From Bacteroidota bacterium (lineage in GTDB: Bacteria; Bacteroidota; Bacteroidia; Palsa-965), in assembly GCA_016194975.1 (NCBI GenBank), contig JACQAM010000028.1, positions 1 through 51,439 of the forward strand: 51,439 nucleotides of DNA, written 5' to 3'. The position numbers and the translations under genes are program-made. Under the pieces are notes generated by a model. The model made no database searches, was not told the DNA's origin, and saw nothing but the letters and a program-made list of their open reading frames with translations. This document shows positions 1-9,440 of this stretch, in pieces. Numbering within the stretch: position 1 is the stretch's first letter; each line of letters opens with the position of its first letter.

Positions 1-1004
<1,004 letters not shown>

Positions 1005-1019
1005 AAGTTTTGATCTGGT

Positions 1020-1083
1020 GTCCCGACGGGGTGTCGGGACGATTTTATAATTATCTGATACTCGATCCAGACGCTCGGTCTGG
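1020..1083 (-). promoter_or_regulatory. Two hairpins in the 16S leader
   Basis: Just upstream of the 16S 5' end are two perfect short stems. GTCCCGAC (1020-1027) pairs with GTCGGGAC (1033-1040) around a 5-nt loop. CCAGAC (1067-1072) pairs with GTCTGG (1078-1083). The first could be part of the processing stem that releases the 16S precursor. Its partner beyond the 16S 3' end is not in the window, so the role is inferred. Confidence 0.5.
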
Positions 1084-1113
1084 AAAGGATGGTCTTGCTT
1101 ATCTGGCCTTTCC

Positions 1114-1135
1114 CAATATTTTCAAAGAACTTCTG
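1114..1135 (-). promoter_or_regulatory. boxA-like antitermination motif in rRNA leader
   Basis: On the minus strand the leader reads AGTTCTTTGAAAATATTGG. This matches the TTCTTTGA-type boxA motif found ahead of rRNA genes, where Nus factors load. It sits about 110-130 nt upstream of the 16S 5' end. The assignment rests on motif and position only. Confidence 0.5.
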
Positions 1136-1376
1136 ATCTATTATTCAAGCCGCATTTATTCCTTCACGGTTAGCGGCAAAATCAGTTTCAAAAAAGAACA
1201 TCCGTTAAACGAAATTTGTAAAACGGGTTGCAAAATTACAACCTGTTTTCATATCTCCAAAGAATGTGGAAAAAAAGTGATCATTTCCAAATTCACCTGA
1301 AAAGCCAAATGAAATTCCAGAAAAATCCTGGCTTCTCATTTATTCAGAAAAGAACAAACCTCTATCAACGGGGGTG

Positions 1377-1384
1377 CAAATGTA
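1377..1384 (-). promoter_or_regulatory. Likely rRNA operon promoter (-7 box TACATTTG)
   Basis: The minus strand carries TACATTTG, an exact match to the Bacteroidota -7 consensus TAnnTTTG. Transcription would start near 1370 and give a leader of about 365 nt containing the boxA-like motif and hairpins. A weak TTAAA-type element lies about 22 nt further upstream. The gap 1005-1468 holds no gene that I can support. Confidence 0.5.
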
Positions 1385-1468
1385 ACAGCGGAATTGACAC
1401 TTTTAACACCCTACCATAAATAATGAATGAATAATGGATAAATATTTGATAATCAGACTGAATAATTT

Positions 1469-2176
1469 TCAGGGGGTACCACTAGAAACTTCAATTATTT
1501 TACCATTAATGAGATTGCCGCCTTCGACGATAAAGTTGACTATCCATTTAGCCATTTCTGAAGAACTTGATGCAGCTTTTATCTGTGGAAAAGCTTCGGT
1601 GAACATTTCTGTTTGAACTGAGCCTAAGGCAAGATAATTAACATGAATATTCCGACCCGCGAATTCCTCCGCCATAATTTCTGTAAGTCCCGCAAGCGCC
1701 GATTTACTCGAACTGTATGCAGCAAGCCCGGCAAACTTTTTACTGCCGCGAACGCCACCCATACTTCCAATGTTAACGATCTGACTTAATTGATTTCCTC
1801 CCATCATTGGCAAAAGAAGTTGTGTAAGCCTGAATACCGCAAAAACATTCGATTCATAAATACTTCTCAATTCATCCAATCCTGTTTTTTCAAATGGTTT
1901 TTTTATAAATGTCGCTGCATTATTGACAAGCACATCTATCCGATCATGCAGTCTGGAAATTCTGAAAATCATCTCCTGCAATTCCTTCTCATTCGTAATA
2001 TCGGTCCCGGAAATAAAAAGTTTTTCCGACACCCCGATCTTCCGCGTTTCCTCTTCCAGCTTTTCCAATCCGGGCGCCGATCTCGACAGCGCTATTACAT
2101 GATGACCTCTTCTGCAGCATTCAACTGCAGTTTCAAATCCTATTCCGCGGCTCGCCCCGGTAATTACAATATTCAT
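1469..2176 (-). CDS. Short-chain dehydrogenase/reductase (SDR family)
   Basis: A 235-residue classical SDR, a cytoplasmic NAD(P)(H)-dependent oxidoreductase. The nucleotide-binding motif TGASRGIG is at residues 6-13 and the NNA structural motif at 85-87. The catalytic triad is visible as Ser138, Tyr154 and Lys158 in YSSSK. The length is normal for the family. The substrate cannot be told from sequence. The protein lacks the usual long C-terminal GGW/GG segment of fatty-acid FabG enzymes and ends in IEVSSGTP. It is a single gene, divergent from the neighbouring outer-membrane protein, with an exact TATTTTTG box 20 nt upstream of its ATG. Confidence 0.88.
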   Translation of the reverse strand: MNIVITGASRGIGFETAVECCRRGHHVIALSRSAPGLEKLEEETRKIGVSEKLFISGTDITNEKELQEMIFRISRLHDRIDVLVNNAATFIKKPFEKTGLDELRSIYESNVFAVFRLTQLLLPMMGGNQLSQIVNIGSMGGVRGSKKFAGLAAYSSSKSALAGLTEIMAEEFAGRNIHVNYLALGSVQTEMFTEAFPQIKAASSSSEMAKWIVNFIVEGGNLINGKIIEVSSGTP

Positions 2177-2196
2177 ACTGGCAAATTAACACAAAA

Positions 2197-2204
2197 CAAA
2201 AATA
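2197..2204 (-). promoter_or_regulatory. -7 promoter box TATTTTTG for the SDR gene
   Basis: TATTTTTG on the minus strand matches TAnnTTTG exactly and lies 20 nt before the SDR start codon. No clear -33 TTG element is seen. Confidence 0.45.
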
Positions 2205-2235
2205 AATAGCATCGAAAGCTATTAACTTTATTGCG

Positions 2236-2778
2236 ATGAAATATCGTGCCTTTTTTATCATTATCTCATTTTGCGTTTTCAGCACACATGTCGCTGCACA
2301 GGATTCTCTCAATAAAATGAATTCCGTTTCTTCAATGCGCGAAAAAATTGTGTGGGGCGGGAATATCGGACTGAGTTTCGGCAATGTAACCACCATTGGT
2401 GCATCCCCAATCGTTGGTTACAAAGTCACCGAACGTTTCGTTCCGGGAATCGGCTTTTCTTATTACTACACCAAATTCCATTTCACAGGTTATACTCCGG
2501 TTTCAACTTATTATTACGGTGGCAGCATCTGGGCGCGCTATTATTTGCTGGAAAGAATTTTTGTTCACGGTGAAGCCGAAACGCTCAATGGAGAGTGGGA
2601 TCCTTATCTCCATCCCGGTTATCGCGATTACAGGAACAGCTACCTTCTCGGGGGAGGTTATCGCGAATTCAATGGAAGATTATCAACTTATGTGCTTGTA
2701 CTCTACGTTCTGAATTTCGCCGAGTCGGCTTATAATTCTCCATTGGTGATACGGGCAGGATTTGCTGTGGGAATGTAA
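2236..2778 (+). CDS. Small outer-membrane beta-barrel protein
   Basis: A 180-residue protein with a cleavable signal peptide (hydrophobic stretch at residues 5-20, cut after STHVAAQ). The mature part is rich in alternating aromatic and glycine strands such as YKVTERFVPGIGFSYYYT and ends in a beta-strand-like VIRAGFAVGM. This is typical of small Bacteroidota outer-membrane barrels that resemble OmpA/PorT-like proteins. No specific function can be assigned. The near-consensus box TAACTTTA (2223-2230) is only 5 nt before the ATG, which suggests an almost leaderless transcript. Confidence 0.75.
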   Translation: MKYRAFFIIISFCVFSTHVAAQDSLNKMNSVSSMREKIVWGGNIGLSFGNVTTIGASPIVGYKVTERFVPGIGFSYYYTKFHFTGYTPVSTYYYGGSIWARYYLLERIFVHGEAETLNGEWDPYLHPGYRDYRNSYLLGGGYREFNGRLSTYVLVLYVLNFAESAYNSPLVIRAGFAVGM

Positions 2779-2861
2779 TTGTGGAAAAAACAGGATGAGA
2801 AATCCCAGAAGTGAATACTGATTTAGTCTAACTTCGCTTTCCAAAAAAATCACTCAAACCC

Positions 2862-5800
2862 ATGAGAAAATTTTTTACCTGCATCATTATTTTTCTTCCC
2901 GGAATTTTATTTTCGCGAGAAGAACAACTTCCTAAAAATAATTACACCACGTATTTTGAAGAAGCTTACGCAACCTATCCTGATATTCCGCGCGGCATAC
3001 TCGAAGCGGTTGCATTCACCAATACAAAATTCAACCAGCTCACCGGAAATGAGATCGGCTGCATGGGAATGCCAGTGAAATTTTCGGTGATGGGACTGAT
3101 GGAAAACGGACAGAACTGGTTCAGGAATAATCTGGCAGTAGTTGATTCTTTTTCAGTTTACACTTCGCAGGAAATAAAAACTGATCCGCGGAAAAGTATT
3201 CTTGCTTATGCTGAAGCATTTCATCATTTCTATTCCATGTGTACGAATATGCACTATGATCATTGTGGTGGTAATCGACAAATTTATTCCACAGAGGAAA
3301 GTGTAAAATTATCGATCATGCTTCTGAATGAATTACCGATTGCAGAAAGCAATGATAGTATTGATTCGAAACAAAAAGACTTCGTTCAGGACACCTGGCT
3401 CTACGATATTTTCACTTTTCTCAACGATGCTAATTATTCTTCCACTTACAATTTTCCGAAATGGAATGTAGATCTGAATAATTTATTCGGCACGGATAAT
3501 TTTAAAATTCTTTCTTCCAAACATGTTTCTATTTCACGCGATGTGATCTCCGACGAAAACGGAAATAATTTTCGGCAGGATAATTCTTCCAATGAAATTC
3601 AATCCGCCGATTATCCTCCGGCTATCTGGAATCCTGCTGCTTCATGCAACTATACTGTAGGCAGAACACAAGCGATTTCCGCTGTAACCATTCACGACAT
3701 CGAAGGAAGTTATGCCGGAGCAATTTCCTGGTTTCAGAATTGTGCCGCACAGGTTTCTGCTCACTACGTGGTGCGTTCATCCGACGGACAAATAACGCAA
3801 ATGGTACTCGAAGCAAATAAAGCATGGCACGTTGGAACAGAAAATCCTTACACGATCGGAATTGAACACGAAGGTTACGCGTCGCAAACGGGCTGGTACA
3901 CGAACGCCATGTACACGGAGTCGGCTGCGCTCGTGCGCGACATCTGCGCAAGCAACAGCATTGATCCGCTTCGCTGCGGATGGTGGCCGTGGCTCGCAAC
4001 AACTTATTATAACCAGAGCGGAATTCCCGGAGCGTGCACGAAGATCAAAGGCCATCAGCATTTTCCCAATCAAACACATAATGATCCGGGACCAAATTGG
4101 GATTGGGAATATTATTATGAATTGATCAACAACAATCCGCCCGCTGCTGGAATGCTCACTACTGCAAGCGGAAATTTTTACGATCTCGGCGGACCTTCTG
4201 CAAATTATTTTGACAATGAAAGAAGTATATGGACGATTGCTCCTGCAAGCGCATCTTCGATCACAATAAATTTTAATTCATTCGATGTAGAGAACACGTG
4301 GGATTATCTTTTCATTTACGATGGCGCTGATATCAATGCGCCACTCATCGGTTATTACACTGGAACGAACGGGCCGGGAACAATTACTTCGAGCGGCGGT
4401 TCGCTCACTTTTGAATTCCGTTCTGATTGCGCAACAAATAATCCGGGATGGGATGCAACGTGGACGAGTACACAAATTGCTTCTGCCGATGCGATCGCGC
4501 CGACAACTTCTGTTTCTGTCAATGGAATATGGCAGACACAGGATTTCTCAACCAATTTTTCTGAATCAGATAATTCCGGAGGAAGTGGTCTCGCAAAAAG
4601 TTTTTTCCAGGTAATCGATTATGATGGCGCAGATTGGCGTGCAAATAATTCGCAGGGGTTTTTCTCCGATAATTTCGATCTCGCTGCAATAAATTCAGAA
4701 TGGAGCAGCGTTACCGGAACTTGGACATTGACAAACGGCGCCCTGAATCAAACCGATCAGAGTCTGACGAACACGAATATTTATGCGCCGCTCACACAAA
4801 ATCTTTCCAATCAATATTTATACAACTGGGCAGGAAAAATAGACGGCACAGGAAATAATCGCCGTGCAGGATTACATTTTTTCGTGGACCAGCCAACATT
4901 GACCAATCGCGGAAATAATTATTTTGTGTGGTTCCGCGTCGATCAATCGGTTTGCGAATGGTATAAAGTGACGAATGATGTTTTCTCGCTCGAACATTCT
5001 GTGCCGATGACGGTGAATGCAAATCAATGGTACGACTGGAAAGTAATTTACGATCGCACGACAGGAGAGATCGGCGTTTACCAGGATAATATTTTTGTCG
5101 GAAGCTGGACGGATCCTTCACCGATCTCCAATGGAAATTACATTTCTTTCCGCAGTGGAAATTGCGACTGGCAGGTGGATAATTTCAAAATTTATCGTTC
5201 GCGTTATTCCAACACGCCACAGAATATTTCAGTTGGAAATTGCGCGTCGTGCATGCTGCGTTATGAAAATCCCGATCCTGCAACTCCGGCGGGAAGAGTG
5301 AAATCCATTGTGCGCGATTCTGCAAATAATCTTTCTTCCGTCGCGTACCAGGATGTGAATGTGGACTGGACTACTCCGCTGGCGATCCCGCAGGTGAACG
5401 ATGGAAATGCTGCCGACATTGACCTTTCAACTTCAGCAACAAATCTTGATGCGAACTGGTCGGCTACAACAGATCCGAATTCCGGAGTATCTACTTATTA
5501 TTTTGCGCTGGGATCAACATCGGGAGATTCTGATGTGGTAATGTGGACGAACACCGTTGGAAATGATTCTGCTTTTCTTTCGAATCTTTCTCTTGCTAAC
5601 GGACAATGGTATTATTTTTCTGTGCGTGCTGAAAACGGCGCAGGACTCGTGACACAGAATTTTACGAGCGATGGCGTGCTCATCAATCTGACACTCGGAA
5701 TTTCTTCGCTCGGCACAAATGGATTTTCTGTTTCTGCTGGACCGAATCCTTTCAGCAATTCTACCGTGCTCAGTTATTCACTGGCAGAAAATTCAAAAGT

Positions 5801-5978
5801 GAAAATTGAATTGCATGATGCGGCAGGCCGCGTGATCCGGATCTCGGATGAAGAAGAAACAGCAGGGCAACATCGGTTTGATGTGGATGCCGCTTCACTC
5901 GGACTTTCAACGGGAATTTACCTCGTTACTTTTGATGTGGGTGGAAAACAATATTCGCTGCCCGTGATCAAACAATGA
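2862..5978 (+). CDS. Secreted N-acetylmuramoyl-L-alanine amidase with CUB and LamG-like domains, T9SS cargo
   Basis: A 1038-residue modular protein with a signal peptide (1-18). Residues about 25-210 form an all-helical region of unknown family, starting near YPDIPRGILEAVAF, which faintly recalls lytic transglycosylases. Residues about 265-420 are an amidase_2 (PGRP-like) domain with likely zinc ligands His278 and His398 and the DPGPNWDW motif carrying Asp408. Glu335 in GIEHEGY is a candidate catalytic residue. A CUB-like domain covers about 428-540, and a LamG/concanavalin-like domain about 600-785. Residues about 957-1038 are a T9SS type A sorting domain (GPNPFSNSTVLSYSL to the C-terminus). 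It would be exported through the outer membrane and cut peptidoglycan amide bonds, possibly of other cells. The next T9SS gene follows 7 nt later, so the two are probably co-transcribed. Confidence 0.88.
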   Translation: MRKFFTCIIIFLPGILFSREEQLPKNNYTTYFEEAYATYPDIPRGILEAVAFTNTKFNQLTGNEIGCMGMPVKFSVMGLMENGQNWFRNNLAVVDSFSVYTSQEIKTDPRKSILAYAEAFHHFYSMCTNMHYDHCGGNRQIYSTEESVKLSIMLLNELPIAESNDSIDSKQKDFVQDTWLYDIFTFLNDANYSSTYNFPKWNVDLNNLFGTDNFKILSSKHVSISRDVISDENGNNFRQDNSSNEIQSADYPPAIWNPAASCNYTVGRTQAISAVTIHDIEGSYAGAISWFQNCAAQVSAHYVVRSSDGQITQMVLEANKAWHVGTENPYTIGIEHEGYASQTGWYTNAMYTESAALVRDICASNSIDPLRCGWWPWLATTYYNQSGIPGACTKIKGHQHFPNQTHNDPGPNWDWEYYYELINNNPPAAGMLTTASGNFYDLGGPSANYFDNERSIWTIAPASASSITINFNSFDVENTWDYLFIYDGADINAPLIGYYTGTNGPGTITSSGGSLTFEFRSDCATNNPGWDATWTSTQIASADAIAPTTSVSVNGIWQTQDFSTNFSESDNSGGSGLAKSFFQVIDYDGADWRANNSQGFFSDNFDLAAINSEWSSVTGTWTLTNGALNQTDQSLTNTNIYAPLTQNLSNQYLYNWAGKIDGTGNNRRAGLHFFVDQPTLTNRGNNYFVWFRVDQSVCEWYKVTNDVFSLEHSVPMTVNANQWYDWKVIYDRTTGEIGVYQDNIFVGSWTDPSPISNGNYISFRSGNCDWQVDNFKIYRSRYSNTPQNISVGNCASCMLRYENPDPATPAGRVKSIVRDSANNLSSVAYQDVNVDWTTPLAIPQVNDGNAADIDLSTSATNLDANWSATTDPNSGVSTYYFALGSTSGDSDVVMWTNTVGNDSAFLSNLSLANGQWYYFSVRAENGAGLVTQNFTSDGVLINLTLGISSLGTNGFSVSAGPNPFSNSTVLSYSLAENSKVKIELHDAAGRVIRISDEEETAGQHRFDVDAASLGLSTGIYLVTFDVGGKQYSLPVIKQ

Positions 5979-5985
5979 TTTCTTT

Positions 5986-7212
5986 ATGAAAAAACTTTTT
6001 CTCTGTGCGTTACTTTTCATTGGCGCAAATCTTTCCGCACAATGGGATACACTGCAAACGAATTGCGCCACCAACTTCCGGGATATTTTTTTCGTGTCGC
6101 GCGATACCGGTTTCGCGGTGGGCGCGGATGCGGCCGGGCACGCTGACATACGCATGACCACGGACGCGGGTAGTGTTTGGACACAACCTGTGTTTCCTGC
6201 AAATTTTCCGGGACTGAACGCGGTTCGCTTTTTTTCTTCAACGGAAGGATGGGCCGTGGGCAACAGTGGCGTGATGATGAAGACGACCAATAATGGAATG
6301 AACTGGGATACGGTGAGCGCTGTAACTGCAGAAGATCTTTATTCCATTAATATTCCAACGAGCGCAACTATTTACATCGCCGGGGTGAATGGAACGCTGA
6401 TGCGGAGTTCAGATGATGGTGCAACATGGGCGGCGATCACCAATTCGGGAACGTCTCTTGACATCAATGATCTTCATTTCATAAATTCATCAGCAGGATT
6501 CATTTGTGGTAATGGAGGATTCATTTCTGCGACGGGCGATGCGTGTGCAAACTGGACTTTTTTCACGCAACCTTACGGAGGATTTTTCAATGCGAACGGA
6601 TACGATTATGCCGGAACGACGAACAATGCTTTTTGCGTGGGAGACTATGGCCTATCGATTTTTTCTACTGATGCAGGAATAACGTGGAATACGCAAACAC
6701 TTCCTACTGCTTACAATCTGAACAAAGTCCGTTTCGGAAATGACCTCGGCGGATTGATCGTGGGAGATCACGGAACAATTTTCATTTCCATTGATGGCGG
6801 AACCAGCTGGTACGACGATACCGTTTCTTTCATTCATGAAAATCTTTATTCGGCTGCTTATGATCACGATACTTCTGCATACGTGTGCGGGGACGCGGGA
6901 ACGATCCTGAAAAGTTTGCGTGATATTTCATCGGTGCATGAAAATATTTCTACAGGAATTTCTGCATCTGTTTTTCCGAATCCGTTCAATGATCAATTCA
7001 ATATTTCCTTTGCGCTGAAAAATTCTTCGGCAGTGAAAATTGAAATCGCTGACGTTACAGGAAGAATTATTTCTGAAAATAATTATGGGACGATCGGCGC
7101 GGGGGAACATATTTTTTCCTGCGATGAAATTGCAGATGCTGTTCCCGGAATTTATTTTGTGAAAGTGATGACGGAAAATTCTGCGATGACGATTCCCGTT
7201 GTGAAAGAGTGA
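5986..7212 (+). CDS. Secreted YCF48/BNR-repeat protein with T9SS sorting domain
   Basis: A 408-residue protein with a signal peptide (MKKLFLCALLFIGANLSAQ). The body has several repeats of the type FVSRDTGFAVGADAAG / TNNGMNWDTV / SSDDGATW / STDAGITW, the Asp-box/YCF48 beta-propeller signature also seen in sialidases and photosystem assembly factors. The last 80 residues (VFPNPFNDQFNISFAL onward) form a T9SS type A sorting domain that directs export and surface attachment. It starts 7 nt after the amidase gene and is probably in its operon. The propeller suggests binding rather than catalysis. The target is unknown. Confidence 0.88.
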   Translation: MKKLFLCALLFIGANLSAQWDTLQTNCATNFRDIFFVSRDTGFAVGADAAGHADIRMTTDAGSVWTQPVFPANFPGLNAVRFFSSTEGWAVGNSGVMMKTTNNGMNWDTVSAVTAEDLYSINIPTSATIYIAGVNGTLMRSSDDGATWAAITNSGTSLDINDLHFINSSAGFICGNGGFISATGDACANWTFFTQPYGGFFNANGYDYAGTTNNAFCVGDYGLSIFSTDAGITWNTQTLPTAYNLNKVRFGNDLGGLIVGDHGTIFISIDGGTSWYDDTVSFIHENLYSAAYDHDTSAYVCGDAGTILKSLRDISSVHENISTGISASVFPNPFNDQFNISFALKNSSAVKIEIADVTGRIISENNYGTIGAGEHIFSCDEIADAVPGIYFVKVMTENSAMTIPVVKE

Positions 7213-7618
7213 TTCTCGCTCACCCTTTTTACCGAATATTTTATTTATCAGTTGACCTGTAGAAATATTGCCACAGATTCTCACTGATTTTCACAGATTG
7301 ATCAGCCGGCCGTGCAGAGAAGTGCCGGAAAAAATTTGATGTGACGAACAGTGCCTTGTAGCCCCGATGGCGCGCCTGCTCCTGCTGCGCGACCAGCGGG
7401 AACAGAGCGATGAAGAAGTGATGAAGTGCCGCTCCTGAAAAATTCCGTGTTCGAAAATTTGAAAATGAACTTCCCCGGTCAAAATTACCACGCCCTCTAT
7501 GAACTGCCCTCGTTAAAATTTGAATCTTGAATTTCTGAATCTCCTGTATCTTTTTTAAAAGCGCGGCATTAGGAGTGTAAAATCGCCCGGAAAACAACGG
7601 GCTAAAAAACAAAATACC
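7213..7618. other. 406-bp gap upstream of gldM without a gene
   Basis: I see no gldL-like or other coding sequence here. The gap holds the word CACAGATTCTCACTGATTTTC (about 7270-7290), which recurs in related form in other gaps, and a GC-richer stretch (7310-7440) containing TGCTGCGCGACCAGC. It also holds a possible -7 box TATCTTTT (7547-7554) and a small hairpin, GCCCG (7585-7589) with CGGGC (7598-7602), ending 16 nt before the gldM ATG. This hairpin could affect translation of gldM. Confidence 0.5.
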
Positions 7619-9223
7619 ATGGCCGCAGCAGCAACACTTTCCCCGAGACAGAAGATGATAGGAATGATGTACCTCGTACTCACCGCACTTCTTGCACTGA
7701 ATGTAGCGAAAGAAATTCTCGACGCATTCGTAACCGTGAACAACGGTCTTGAACACACCAACCGCAGTTTTGATAAAGACATCAATTCTCTTTACGCAAA
7801 ATTCGACGAAAAGAAAAGTGTGGATCCAACGCGTGTAACGCCGAACTGGAATAAAGCGCAGGACGCAAAAAAAATGTCGAAAGATCTCGACGACTATCTC
7901 GTGAATCTGAAACGGAGATTGCTTCGCGAAAGTGAAGGATTCAAAAATCACGAGGAAGACACACTCAATCTTGCCAACCTCGACGGAAAAGAAAAATATG
8001 ATGCGACTACAAATATTCTTTGCGGAGATGCTGAAGACGGCAACAACGGCGCGGCGCATGATCTGCGTTTAAAACTCGCAAAATATAAAAGTGACATGAT
8101 CGGGTTGCTTACCGCCGAAGACCAGAAAAGCATGCACCTGAATCTTGAAACTCCGGATCCCACTGATGGCGGAGAATTCCATACGTGGGAAATGAAAAGT
8201 TTTTATCACACTCCCATCGCTGCCGACATTACGATTCTTTCCAAAATTCAGAATGATGTGAAAGGTGCGCAGGCCGATGTGGTGGATGCATTGCTCCGCG
8301 AAACAGATTCCGATATCATTCCCTTCGACACCGTTGCAGCACGCGTTATTGCACAAACAAATTATGTGATACAGGGTGAACCTTACAACGCGCAAATATT
8401 TCTCGCTGCATTCAACAAAACTCTTTCGCCACAGATTCTCGTTGGAACGTACGATCCGGCAACCGGAAAAATGACGGGCGCTTACGATTCGCTTCATGTG
8501 CAGAACGGAATGGGAATTTATAATGTGAATACGGCAGACGAAGGAATTTTCAAATACAGCGGCGTGATCAATATGAAAACTCCGAAGGGCGCGATCCGTC
8601 AATATCCGTTCGAACAGGAATATATTGTTGCACGTCCTGCACTCACCGTGAGTGCCGATAAAATGAACGTGATGTATGCAGGACTCGATAACCCTATCAC
8701 GGTTTCTGTTCCCGGTTTTGCCAATGAGAAAACGCACGTGACGGTGAATAACGGAACATTAGTGCCGCTCGGAAACGGAAAATTCACCGTGAAAAATCTG
8801 AAAGCAGGAAAATGTGTGGTGGCTGTGAGTGTTGACGACCAGGATGGAAAACCACGGAGCATGGGCACTATGGAATTCCGGGTAAAGAATTTACCAACGC
8901 CTATCGTTTATCCGAGTGGTGTTACAACACAACGCATTTCCGCAACAAAAATGGGAAATACACTCGGGCTCGTTTGTAAATACGGTGACGATTTCAATTT
9001 CGCGGCACAAGCGAACGTAGTTTCTTTCGATCTGAATATCTCTGATAAGTCGGGCGATAAATATGATAAAGAAGGAATCGCAGGAAAAGTTCTTCCTGAA
9101 GTGGCAAAATCAGCAATACGGAATTCAAAACGCGGAACACGCGTATCGTTCACGAATGTTTTTGCGATAGGCGCCGACGGAGTGAAACTGCATTGCCCCG
9201 ATATGGTTTACATCATTCAGTAA
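7619..9223 (+). CDS. gldM: Gliding motility / type IX secretion motor protein GldM
   Basis: A 534-residue GldM homologue, close to the usual length of about 510-530. The N-terminus is diagnostic: LSPRQKMIGMMYLVLTALLA, a short cytoplasmic tail followed by the single transmembrane helix (about residues 11-33) and a long periplasmic part made of helical and Ig-like domains. With GldL, GldM forms the proton-driven rotary motor of the T9SS and of gliding, and it contacts the GldK/GldN ring. Here it stands alone: none of gldK, gldL or gldN is adjacent. The two genes before it encode T9SS cargo. It could be a second GldM paralogue or a relocated sole copy. A terminator follows at 9294. Confidence 0.93.
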   Translation: MAAAATLSPRQKMIGMMYLVLTALLALNVAKEILDAFVTVNNGLEHTNRSFDKDINSLYAKFDEKKSVDPTRVTPNWNKAQDAKKMSKDLDDYLVNLKRRLLRESEGFKNHEEDTLNLANLDGKEKYDATTNILCGDAEDGNNGAAHDLRLKLAKYKSDMIGLLTAEDQKSMHLNLETPDPTDGGEFHTWEMKSFYHTPIAADITILSKIQNDVKGAQADVVDALLRETDSDIIPFDTVAARVIAQTNYVIQGEPYNAQIFLAAFNKTLSPQILVGTYDPATGKMTGAYDSLHVQNGMGIYNVNTADEGIFKYSGVINMKTPKGAIRQYPFEQEYIVARPALTVSADKMNVMYAGLDNPITVSVPGFANEKTHVTVNNGTLVPLGNGKFTVKNLKAGKCVVAVSVDDQDGKPRSMGTMEFRVKNLPTPIVYPSGVTTQRISATKMGNTLGLVCKYGDDFNFAAQANVVSFDLNISDKSGDKYDKEGIAGKVLPEVAKSAIRNSKRGTRVSFTNVFAIGADGVKLHCPDMVYIIQ

Positions 9224-9224
9224 C

Positions 9225-9290
9225 TTCTCTGAGTAGCGAGCGGAATTAAATCACTTGCCTCAAGAGGTTGCGGCAAGTGGGCTCAGAGAA
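9225..9290 (+). promoter_or_regulatory. Two-stem structured region after gldM
   Basis: TTCTCTGAG (9225-9233) pairs perfectly with CTCAGAGAA (9282-9290). Nested inside, CACTTGCC (9252-9259) pairs with GGCAAGTG (9272-9279). It starts 2 nt after the gldM stop codon and precedes the terminator, so it would lie in the gldM 3' UTR. Its function is unknown. Confidence 0.5.
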
Positions 9291-9293
9291 AAC

Positions 9294-9327
9294 AAATCGC
9301 GGTGGAGAAATCTGCCGCGGTTTTTTT
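9294..9327 (+). terminator. Rho-independent terminator of gldM
   Basis: AAATCGCGG pairs with CCGCGGTTT around a 12-nt loop and is followed by a run of T. It lies 70 nt after the gldM stop. Confidence 0.75.
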
Positions 9328-9330
9328 AGG

Positions 9331-9440
9331 AGTACGAAATACGAAAATTCTACTAAGAGGCTGTCTAAAATTGAGTGTTGCGATCCTTTGGCATGGATTC
9401 GTATTTCGTAACTTATAGTAGAATTTTCGTATTTCGTACT
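9331..9440. repeat. Perfect 25-bp inverted repeat flanking a 60-bp core
   Basis: The left arm 9331-9355 (AGTACGAAATACGAAAATTC and 5 more bases) is the exact reverse complement of 9416-9440. A third, inverted partial copy (CGTATTTCGTA) lies in the core near 9400. The core begins AGAGGCTGTCTAAAATT (9356-9372), similar to 51263-51279. The right arm overlaps the stop codon of the convergent nfu-like gene by 2 bases. It could be a MITE-like element or an extragenic palindrome. Confidence 0.8.

Noticed and set aside
7213-7618. Possible gldL or gldL remnant before gldM
   Set aside because: No frame in this gap shows transmembrane helices or GldL-like sequence.
7241-8059. 272-codon minus-strand open frame
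   Set aside because: It is the antisense of gldM and the gap before it. It has Cys/Phe/His-rich shadow composition and no family pattern.
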